Shown piece after piece: positions 55,513 through 64,000 of a stretch of 64,000 bases of DNA. The DNA comes from Gnetum montanum. Lineage: Eukaryota; Streptophyta; Gnetopsida; Gnetales; Gnetaceae. Made by a program: the position numbers and the translations under genes. The notes beneath the pieces were generated by a model. It made no database searches. It saw nothing but the letters and a program-made list of their open reading frames with translations, and was not told the origin of the DNA. How positions within the stretch are numbered: position 1 is the first letter of the stretch; every line of letters begins with the position of its first letter. The stretch spans positions 307,351 through 371,350 of the forward strand of contig MNCI01006882.1 in assembly GCA_015680685.1 (NCBI GenBank), read 5' to 3'.

Positions 55513-58135
55513 GTGGGCTAGAATGGGGATATCCTAAGGATAAGACATTATTGGGAACATCTCCTTCACGTTGACAAACTAGGCAGCAAACTGTTTGAGT
55601 TTGATATCGAGCATCTTAACTATGTTTTGCAACTCATGCTAGTCATTCTTCCTCTTGGCTAGGTTCTCAACAATTAATTGTTGATCGGTGAATTGTGCCT
55701 TAAGAACTTCGAGTTTAGAATTTGCCACTACAAGCTTTTTCTTAGTGTCTTTATGATGCTTGAACGTGGCCTCATACAACAAGTATGAGCTGGCCACCTA
55801 TTTTTTTTTAAGTTTTGACCATGATCGTCTGGCAATCAACATGGCTAGATTTGCATAATAGAGATTGGCGAGCTCCATATATTCTGTTATCTCCTCAATT
55901 TGCAACTCCTTTGTGCAAATTTCCACCTTTTTATAGGCATATATCCCATCAACAATGGGTTGCCACAATTCTTTTCCTTGCTGGAGGGCTTTATTCACTT
56001 TTGCCTTTGCCAACTAGATGTGTTTTTCATTTACTTCCTTTTGTAGATCAACCTACTCTTTGTAATGGTCTTTGACTTTCTCAAATTGGAGAGCTTCTGA
56101 TTTCTAAGTGACTACTTCGATTGCAATTTTTTATTGAAGGGTCTGAACCTCCTCCATGGAGAGATTTCTATTTTTTGCTACCAATCTCCTTAGTTCTATG
56201 TTTGCTCTGGCTAGTTGCTCCTTTTATTGATAGATGAAATTGGTTAATTGTTACTTATGCTCATCAACATTTTGCAGGTGATGGTTTTCTATGGTCAACT
56301 GTATGTTCTCCTAGTGGGTTTGATCCAAGGGCTTCTAAATCTTATACTATGTGGCCTTTGCCAAGGATTGGTAGAACAACGTCATCTCCATTGCACCCTC
56401 AACCCCTTTTAGTTTAGTATGAAGCTATTCCATAGCTTCATCTTTTATCAATGCTGGGTTAAAAAATGCAAGATCAACAATCTGGGCTCTTAATTTGGCA
56501 ACTTCAGCAGTCAAGCGTTCATTCAGCTCCCTGGTTGTTTCGAGTGGCCCCTCCAAGATGATATTCTTGCCCCTTGCCTCTAGCACTTTGATTGGGTTGT
56601 TGTAATATTGTCTGGAAGGTCAAAGACATCCAAAAGCGGTTACTTGGTTCCCACTAGTCGGTCTAGCAGATGTTCCTGCTATGCTACATTTATTCTGCTG
56701 TCTATGGTTTCTATGGATGTCTACACATATTTGAGTGTAGTGATGTCCTGTGCAAATGCCGCAGGTGCATTGATCAGTTTGGTAATACGGTTAGCAACCA
56801 CTTCTACTATAGTCTCCTATGCTTGATGTTGCATCACCAATATTGTTGCCTCATCCTTTTCTAAGTGCATCAAAAATGTCACAGTATTCCTAGAGATTCC
56901 TAGGAGTGACTATTATTCTACGAGAGATACTGTGACCTCTTTGGTGCTTAGATTCAACTTCGTAAGCACCTGTGTTCTTTGGGATGAGAAAATGGATCCA
57001 CCTCCACCCATCAAGTTGATTGTCCATGCCACCTCATTTAGGTGACTCATTGTTGGTTTATACATGAATGGGTCCCCACCACTCGTGCCTGCTCATTGCT
57101 CTTGTTCACTCAAGAGCTATTCTTGGTATTCATGCAACTATTGGACAATTGCAACAATGTCTGGCATAGTTGTTTGAGTGGCAAGTAAAGGTGGTGGTTG
57201 TTGCTTCTTATCTTATCTTTTATCATTTATACCTAGTTGGTGGCTGGAACATGCCTGAAAACATCATTGGTGTAACGAGCTATTCCTTTCCTTTGACAAA
57301 GTTTCTTGATGAGGCATGGAAAGGGGAGTGCCTTTCTTCCACATTCTTTTTCTTTAAATTGCTTCTCCATCTCTAGATAGATTAGTTGTGGAAGGTTGAT
57401 AGGCAATCTTCCACTTAGAGCAGTGCATGCTCAGGTAGGGAAGGCAATGATTTTGCTTGGCCTCATTGTGAGATTGAGGTGGAAGGTCATAATCTTGTAG
57501 TGGATCCTCTCTATCTATGTGAGCATGCCAAACTCTTTGTGGTCAACACCATAGCACCATTGCACCCATTCTTTCTTAATGCTAAGATCTGCATGCATTG
57601 GGATCTTAGTAATACTTGCGCTTGTTTCTGGTAACCCAACCACTTGTGCAATGGCTTGAATCGAGTAGGACACTAAGATGTCCTTGATTTTGATCGTTGA
57701 ATCGGCCTGCCTATTGTTCCATAATAAGAATGTTTCTCCCATGTACCACTCCTTGGTGGAAGTGATAATTGGCCACATGGGAAAGGCCTTTAGCTAGTCA
57801 TGTACTTATTTTGGTGCTTGCTCTAGGAAAAAGCCAAAGTTTAACTCTTGGAGCATTGTTTTTTGGACCTCTTGTGATCTGATCTAATTTAAGTAAGCTT
57901 TTGTCAAGGTCACCTCAAGATTTGCTTGTTGTGCTGGTGCATCATCTTGATGGGAGTGTTCTATTGCTATTGTTGGTTCTAGAATCTGTTGGATAGATTC
58001 CACCTTGGCCTCTTCCCTAAGAGGACCTATGGCATGGGTTGCAAGCAGTTATTCTTGGGCTTGTTCTAGGCCATTTCTCCCTTGGTTGAGATAGTCTTAC
58101 TTCCTGCGTGTGCTTTCCTTTTGGTGCCATTTGCA
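55513..58135 (-). pseudogene. ORF3 copy 3: MAPK-type coiled-coil protein, decayed
   Basis: Begins MAPKGKHTQEVRLSQPREKW at 58135. The open segment 57778-57515 (MWPIITSTKEWYMGETFLLW, SYSIQAIAQVVGLPETSASI) aligns with copy 2 (LWPILFESSAWYLGEMYQFW, VDFFVQAISEVLNLSN). Later pieces read YKIMTFHL, KPTMSHLNEV and EATILVMQHQA. The C-terminal coiled-coil end at 56013-55798 has ELQIEEITEYMELANLYYANLAML, nearly the same as copy 1. It is broken by numerous stops. Confidence 0.7.
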
Positions 58136-58894
58136 GTTACAACACATCCATGGATTGGTAGATATAATGTGTAACTTTAAATTTTTTGAATACCTTCTCT
58201 TGTTAGTTAGTTACACTTTGGCTAAGGTTGGATCATGGTAGATTGATTATTTTATTAAGTATTTATTGTAAATGTCACTGGAGCTTGTTCAAAAAGGTTT
58301 AACTCTTGTAATTTGGTGTTTAATAGTTGAGTTCTTAGTTAAACCTTTGTGGGGGTGAGAAAAAATGGCAAAATTTTTTTTGTCAAAAAATAGCATATTT
58401 GTGGCCCCCACAACGAAGAGCTTACCTTCGATAGCTATAAGGTCAAAGAACAGAGTGATTTGGATAAACAGTTAGGAAGTTATGGGCTTTGAAAATTTGA
58501 AAAAATCCCTTAGTGTTTGTGAGAAAATGTAAAATTTTTTAGAGTGGGGTTGCGTATATATATACTATTTTTTCTTTATGTCAACGAGGCCTTGTATATG
58601 AGGCCTTGTATATGGGTCTACTCCATTTATGGGGCCCATAGGTAAAAACTTGAAATTTGAATATCTTAAAAAATATAAGGAATTTTTTAATGAATTTGGG
58701 GTTGATGGAGTCCTAGAAAAGCCAAGAATATGATAAAATCATTGAAGAGGATCTTTGAAAGCTCAAAAATTGAAAAATTTGATGGAGAACATTTTATTAA
58801 ATAAAATATGTAAAGGAGCACATGGTTTGATGTAGAAGATGGGCGTACGAAAGATTCTGATTGCAAGAATGCGTAAGGGTAAGGTGCTTAATAA

Positions 58895-59200
58895 ACCCAA
58901 CCAAGGGATATGCAAGTGGGTCCTTCCCATAGCAGGCACATGCCTTGTTTGGCCTTGCATAACCTCAACCTAAGGAGTTTGTGGCCCCATAGGTGATTAA
59001 TGGTTAATGAAAGTTAAGGATCAAAACCCAGAAGATTTTACCAAAGAATTCAATTACATTAGACTAAGAGACAGGATCAAGAACATGGACACTAGAAGTG
59101 AGGTGAATTACAACCGGCATAGATGGATGATGGAGAAGGTGGAATGGAATTCCAAACTAGGGTCATAAGAAGTCCCTTGTGGATTTTGTGTTTAAAATGA
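58895..59200 (-). other. Leader block of element I shared with D and F
   Basis: Matches D 24826-25130 in the same orientation (gggtccttcccatagcaggcacatgcc; aaccggcatagatgg and ggaatggaattcc contexts). In D it follows integrase; in I it follows the PBS. This shows I arose by loss of everything from gag through integrase. Confidence 0.65.
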
Positions 59201-59286
59201 CATAAGAAGATCCATCCTTAGTTTAGACTAAAATGATATTTGTGATATTCACTAATCCTAGATAGTGCACATTTCAACAAACCAAG

Positions 59287-59304
59287 TCCTCAGCAATGAC
59301 ACCA
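59287..59304 (-). other. Degenerate tRNA-Asp primer-binding site of element I
   Basis: The plus strand reads TCCTCAGCAATGACACCA, 13/18 identical to the tRNA-Asp end; all five differences are C-to-T or G-to-A. Confidence 0.78.
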
Positions 59305-59305
59305 T

Positions 59306-60273
59306 TGATGAGCGATCAAGGTACCTTGACATCCAACCATATGAATCACAAAGCATTCACACATAATTTGGTCAAATTCCATGGACTCTATAGTTTTTGG
59401 TACACTAGTCTTCTAGGAAGTGAACCTTGCCCTAATGGTCATTCATTGTCTTGCCAATTACACTTGTGATGCACATGGTATGGTTAAGTGTAATTGAGGC
59501 ATATGATTTTTATTATTTTGTGTTTTATGTTCTTTGGTGCTTAAAGTAGAGAGATGAAGTAATTTAATAACTAATTTAATTTAACTACTTAACTATTCTC
59601 TAACTAGTCCTAACATAAGCATCCAATTCCACTTTTTGAACCCACGTATCCACTGCTAGGTTACCAAGTGCTACGCTACTGGATGCACCAAGCAATAACA
59701 CTATTGGGATTATTAAGTGAATACATGTTTACACTCGAAGAAATTGTACTTATGTATTTAATGTATTTAGCTTAATTAATTAAATAATTGCTTAAGGTCT
59801 AATTTAGCTTAATGAATGGCATAATTAATGTAGATAATAAATGAATAAATAAAGCATTAATCTATTCTAAGTGCTACCAGGTTTGATCAAAAGGCTTGTC
59901 TTTATTGTTGTACACATTGGTGTGGTTTAGGTACAATAGTGCTTGAATAAAGATCTGTATAATTTTTGACGCCTACTACAGGAACTTAGAGAAATACTCT
60001 AACTTTCAAATGGACAAACTACAATTGCTCTACTACTACTATGATTTCAAGTTGCATAAACATGGCTAAGAGCTTGTATTTATAGTCTTTTCTACAGGAC
60101 TATGTCGATGGGGCCTTGTAGATGTAGCAAATGCTATGTTGATGGGGCAACACGATGTAAATGGAGCCTCATCGATGGGGCAACATGATGTAAATGGGGC
60201 CCCATCAATGGGGGGCCCATCGATGAGGCCATGGCAATGGGGGCCCATCGACGCAACACTTTAACACTCATCA
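59306..60273 (-). repeat. 5' LTR of element I (family 2)
   Basis: 968 bp, TGATGAGCG to ACACTCATCA. In element orientation it begins with a GC-rich array of ATCGAT-type palindromes (60273-60090), then a TATA box (GACTATAAATACAAG, about 60087-60073) and an AATAAA signal near 59905. It differs strongly from family-1 LTRs in sequence but has the same layout. Confidence 0.85.
60090..60273 (-). promoter_or_regulatory. ATCGAT palindrome array upstream of the TATA box
   Basis: Repeated CCCATCGATGGGG-like units, some decayed to CATCAATGGGG, GTTGATGGGG or GTCGATGGGG, occur near 60106, 60139, 60171, 60206, 60219 and 60243, separated by GGCCCC and ATGTAAATG spacers. This is the family-2 counterpart of the GATATC arrays. 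The function is inferred from position only. Confidence 0.6.
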
Positions 60274-61690
60274 CCAGCATTTTTGATTGTAGTGAATTTA
60301 ATCATAGCATTTTTGACAACATATTTAATAATTACATGCTCAATGACATTGTTCTAGTGTAATTCATAATGTATTTGACATTATTTACCATGAATTACAC
60401 CTTATAAATTGATATGTTCTAGAATTTTGACAAAACAAGATAAAAAATGATTGTTTTTTGAAGGGAAATTAGGGCATTTGTTCTTTGTCTTAAATCTAAT
60501 CAAAACTACATGAAAAAATTTGGCTATAAGGTTTCTTTGTTTATAATTGAAGTTTTCTTTGGGGTGTTTCATTGGCCTATTTTTGTTAATTTTTTGAGGA
60601 TTAATCGAAAGACATCAATAAAGAATGCAAAATACTATAGTGAGTTCATCACCAATACTTCTCTCTCCACACTTGATTTAGTAGTTGTCGAATCATGTTA
60701 AGGAGTACTCATGATGGTGAAGTAAGCTCAAATTGAAATGATGGTAATTTTAAATGAGGTATTTTGACTAAATTGACTATGTAAAAATGGTTAAATAGGA
60801 TAACAAAGAATTCTCAATGTTGTGACATCATGTTTATGGCATAGTGATTTGCTCATTTGCTAATGATTGCTTAACATTCTATGCTTGGTTTACTAGTTAT
60901 TGATGCTTGGATTCAGAGAAACCATTGCTATGTCATTAGCTACTTTGGCCACTTAGCTCATGTTTTGAGCCATTGGTTACTTTATTTCAAGCTACTTTGG
61001 CCTCTTGTATTTCTTGGCATTTCTTCCTTTTTTTTTTAAGGAAGTGAGATCTTCTTTAGGTTTCGATGCTAAGGCTAAACTTTTGTTATCTAGCTGGATG
61101 AAGTGTTTGAAGATTCAATGAACTTCTTGATGGAGCATGTTATATGAGATGTCACATGGCCATGGTACATGAATGTCAAACAAAAGGTTGTCATCATTAA
61201 TAGGATAAGGTTGAAATGGTTACATGGTTATGACTATGATAGAGTAACGAAAATGATGTGAGGCAAGTAGTTTTGGTATGGTGAAATGGGTTAACCAAAT
61301 CTCATGTGTCGAGGTCATGTGATAGCTCACTATTGCAATGAGTCACACCTCTATGATGAATTTGTGCTTATCTTACAAATACAACTTGGAGAGAATAAGA
61401 AAACAATAAAAAAAATAGAGGTTATAAGAGGTTACATGAGCCAAGCAAAGATAGTGCAATTGGCAGAACTTGAGAACTTTGTAAATTTAAATAAAATTTG
61501 CAATTTTTTGAAATGCCAAAGAAATAAAAGGTCATGTAGGCTCGCTTGTTATAAGTTACTAGGATTATCAATGTCACATGTTCATTTAATCCTACAAACA
61601 CAAGTAAACAAAGACAAAGAGAAAACAAGTTAATGTTAGATATAACATGGTATAAAGTAGAAATGGTTGAACTAGATGTGAATAGAGTAT
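60274..61690. other. F-type 3' tail (H2), right half, and unassigned AT-rich DNA
   Basis: 60279-60600 continues repeat H2 (matches 39600-39910: gaagggaaattagggcatttg, ctttggggtgttt). Beyond about 60700 nothing is recognised; the 109-codon ORF at 61304-61633 (+) has no known domain and no supporting context. Confidence 0.5.
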
Positions 61691-61699
61691 AGGAATATT

Positions 61700-62554
61700 T
61701 CTATAAGATCATGCAAAGGTTATAATGCTATTGGTGATGTCCAGGTAAGCTAAGGTTCAAGGTTTCGATGACATATTCAGGCCATTCTAGGGTTTTCTTG
61801 ATCGAGGTTGATGAAGCATCTTCCTTGGGTTGTGTCAACATGATACTGTTGATGTGATCCCATCAACGTAACCCCATCGATGTGGTCCTGTTGATGCATG
61901 GTTTGATGCATTAACATAGTCCCATCAATTCAACATTCACTAGTTGCATTGCATGGTTTGATGCATTAACATAGCAGCTTGGTGTGACTAGCAATAAAGA
62001 TGAGGTTTCTTCATAAACCTTGCAACATTTGGAAATAGATTAATGTTTACTTTAAATGAATTTATTTTTTGAGTAATTTACTTTAATGAGCTGGATTAAT
62101 TAATTAATTAGATAGTGATTACATAAAACACATACTTATGACTATTTCAAGCATACGTTAACATTTGGTAATCCCTCCAGCGCTTAACAATTGGTCACCT
62201 AGTAACATTGCAATGTGATTTAGGATGTGTACTGTAAATGGGAGCAGATGCTTATGTTACGATTAGTTAAGATATTAGTTACTAGATTACTTAAACATTC
62301 AATTACTTTATTTTCTAGCACTTAGGTGATTTAAAGAATAAAATATAAAATGATAAAAATCATATGCTTGAGTTACGCTTAACCATACACTTGCACCTCA
62401 CAAGTGAAACTGAGAAGACAATGATTAGGTCCTTAATATTCACTACCTAGACCCAATTTACCTAGAGAGCTAAAGTCTATGGAATTCAACATGGTTTCTT
62501 AGTGAATGATAGCGATTTGTATGGTTGGGCATAGGGTATGCTCACTACTCATCA
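61700..62554 (+). repeat. 5' LTR of element G (family 2), outer edge uncertain
   Basis: Ends GCTCACTACTCATCA at 62554 and is the reverse-complement counterpart of the LTR at 59306-60273 (gtaatccctccagcgc; cttaaccatacacttgcacctcacaag; ccatagactttagc context). ATCGAT-like units (cccatcaacgtaaccccatcgatg, 61859-61882) lie near its start. A 23-bp segment (gcatggtttgatgcattaac) is repeated at 61897 and 61953. The exact 5' edge cannot be fixed. Confidence 0.7.
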
Positions 62555-62555
62555 T

Positions 62556-62573
62556 TGGCACCATTACTGGGAA
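62556..62573 (+). other. Degenerate tRNA-Asp primer-binding site of element G
   Basis: TGGCACCATTACTGGGAA, 13/18 identical to the complement of the tRNA-Asp end; all five differences are G-to-A or C-to-T. It begins two bases after the LTR. Confidence 0.78.
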
Positions 62574-62700
62574 CTTTAGTTAGTTACGTGCACTATTTAG
62601 GAGTTAGTGAAATTATTCAATGACGTTGTAATGAACCTTAAAGTTTCAATCATTAAAAATAATAATAGTAAGAGCACACTATTTTTCTTTTCAACTAAAA

Positions 62701-64000
62701 TGTCTTCTTCTCATAGGGTTGAATATTTGTAGTTGTTTGAGCATACATCCAATTAACAAAGATGTGAAGGGTCAAAATCATCAATGCCCCAACAATGCAG
62801 AGTGGTATATACTCATCCCAATGAGTATGTGCTAGAATTCACCTTCATCTTGCATTAGGATGAATAGTTGTGGTGGAGGGACATGGAGCATAACATTGTA
62901 TTGTACCCAATTGATCGGTTCCTACGATGCTACTCCAAACTCTCATGAGGTTGGGCATCTAGGGGCTCAATGCTAAATATGTTGTGCAAGACAATGACTA
63001 TCAGGATTATCATCCAATCGAGGCACAATGCAAGAAATATTGGCAATAGAAGATGTGTTATGAAGCATCGAAGGGAAAATAGTTCACAAACCCCTTGTTC
63101 TTACTAGGTCAGAAAGAACGAGAGGATTCCTTTTTTGGGGCTTCTTAATTCTTTGACTCTCCTTGCCTTGTCTTTAATGAGAGGGCCCTGAACTAGAACT
63201 TATATTCCAATGTAAACAATCCTAGTTTAGGCAAGAATGGATCCCATGACCATGAGGGCTCCAAAGCTAGGAGTTAATGCAAGAACATGGATAAGCATCA
63301 CGATGAAAATAGACATGAGGTCATGTACAAAGAAGAGGGGATAACAGGAATCATGTTGGTGTTGGTGCTCCTCCCTCTTCACCTTCAACATCCTCATCTT
63401 CTTCATCCTCTAGCTCTAATCGAATTTGTAGAGACCATGATGGAGGTGATTGATGGGACAGAGATGATTGTAGGGCTCAAACTTGATGATTATGGCCATG
63501 TACAAAGAAGAGGGGATAGTAGGCATCATACTGGTATTGGTGCTCCTTCCTCTTCACCTTCAACATTCTCATGTTTTTCCTCCTTTAGCTCTAATCGAAG
63601 TTGTAGAGGATGTGACCATGATGGAGGTGACTAATGGAACAGAGATGATCGTAGGGCCCATTGGACTAATAGAGACTGGGGGCATGGAAAATCAATGGAG
63701 GCCCATCACCTTGAAAGAAGGAATAGTAGAGGACATCATAGACATCATGGCCATCATAGAGGCTATGACTATGATGAGCCTTTGCTTACAACAAAAAATT
63801 ATGTTGAATATTGTAGAGGCCATGAAAATCCCAACAAGGCATGTGAAAGATAGTAGAATCGAAAGGTTGGATATGAACAATATTTCCAAGTTCAAAGGGG
63901 AATACAACTTAGATCCATAGTATCATCTTCAGGCCTTGCATGATGCCTGTGCCTTGTAAAATGTTGAAAAAGAATGATAAAAGTTAAAGCTATTCCCAAG
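62701..64000 (+). pseudogene. gag N-terminal part of element G, decayed
   Basis: Starts MSSSHRVEYL at 62701. Frames then read YTHPNEYVLEFTFILH (about 62810), the Ser/Pro-rich linker (GAPSSSPSTFSCFSSFSSNRS) and EAMKIPTRHVKDSRIERLDMNNISKFKGEYNLDP (63790-63920), aligning with element A gag (EAVRIPTRHLKDSRIKRLDINN). A direct duplication of about 175 bp (starting 63322 and 63497) lies in the linker and shifts the frame. The gag core lies beyond the window. Confidence 0.78.

Larger units (their letters stand above)
55389..60273 (-). mobile_element. Element I: non-autonomous LTR element carrying only ORF3
   Basis: Minus-strand element bounded by ctagc (55384-55388) and ccagc (60274-60278), a target duplication with one mismatch, within repeat H2. 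In order: 5' LTR 60273-59306, PBS 59304-59287, a non-coding leader with the same block D has after integrase (59200-58895), ORF3 copy 3 (58135-55513), and the last 124 bases of a 3' LTR (55389-55512). No gag, protease, RT or integrase is found in about 3.8 kb between the LTRs. Part of the 3' end is deleted. It must have moved using proteins supplied in trans. Confidence 0.78.
61700..64000 (+). mobile_element. Element G: decayed Tat/Athila-like element running off the window
   Basis: Plus-strand 5' LTR, PBS and gag. It is the same superfamily as A, C and D but with a family-2 LTR. No target duplication can be assigned. Confidence 0.75.

Noticed and set aside
61304-61633. 109-codon ORF as a gene
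   Set aside because: No recognised domain, no related copy in the window, and surrounded by decayed repeats.

Overview
This window is plant nuclear DNA from a large, repeat-rich genome. The evidence is the nested long-terminal-repeat (LTR) retrotransposons, primer-binding sites matching the 3' end of plant tRNA-Asp, a Tekay/Del-like chromovirus, and one plant-type nuclear gene (TFIIS N-terminal domain plus DLN/EAR motifs). A gymnosperm is plausible, but the sequence alone does not settle the species. It is a draft assembly: two runs of N (13447-14350, 25531-25599) and single-N joins at 4193, 9177, 25434, 25479, 25965, 32149, 41798, 44159 and 44331. Several joins have the same sequence on both sides, which looks like unmerged contig overlap.

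Layout. 1-4891: 3'-truncated copy (element C) of a Tat/Athila-like Ty3/gypsy family, minus strand, gag and protease only. 4892-8636: AT-rich DNA with no recognisable gene. 8637-9176: inverted LTR fragment. About 9200-22815: decayed minus-strand chromovirus (element B), interrupted by a 235-bp mini-element (11568-11802) and by the well preserved element A (12299-19591, TSD acatg). 22816-41999: remains of a plus-strand Tat/Athila-like element (F), split by minus-strand element D (about 23608-32595; gag, protease, RT, RNase H and integrase all recognisable) and by solo LTR E (40838-41761) inside its 3' LTR. Downstream of where pol should be, F carries a decayed long sense ORF ('ORF3'). 42960-44158: a second, better preserved ORF3 copy. 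44160-54700: low-copy, GC-richer island with the only convincing host gene, an intronless 1059-codon CDS at 48718-51897. 54700-60600: F-type 3' tail split by minus-strand element I (55389-60273), which has LTR, PBS and ORF3 but no gag-pol. About 61700-64000: 5' LTR, PBS and decayed gag of plus-strand element G, running off the window.

How the parts relate. C, A, D, E, F, I and G belong to one superfamily: LTRs begin TGATGAG or its counterpart and end CA, the primer is tRNA-Asp, and the polypurine tract is GTNGTGGGGGTA. Three structural types coexist: a gag-pol type (D), a gag-protease type lacking RT and integrase with the same breakpoint in A and C, and an ORF3 type (F, I, copy 2). The most interesting material is the ORF3 family (MPPK/MAPK start, conserved central segments, long coiled coil), found three times in different states of decay, and the arrays of short palindromes directly upstream of the LTR TATA box: GATATC-centred in one subfamily, ATCGAT-centred in another.

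The host gene encodes a predicted nuclear regulator related to the TFIIS-N half of the SUO-type BAH/TFIIS proteins, but with no BAH domain. Family assignments rest on reading motifs by eye; no database search was possible.
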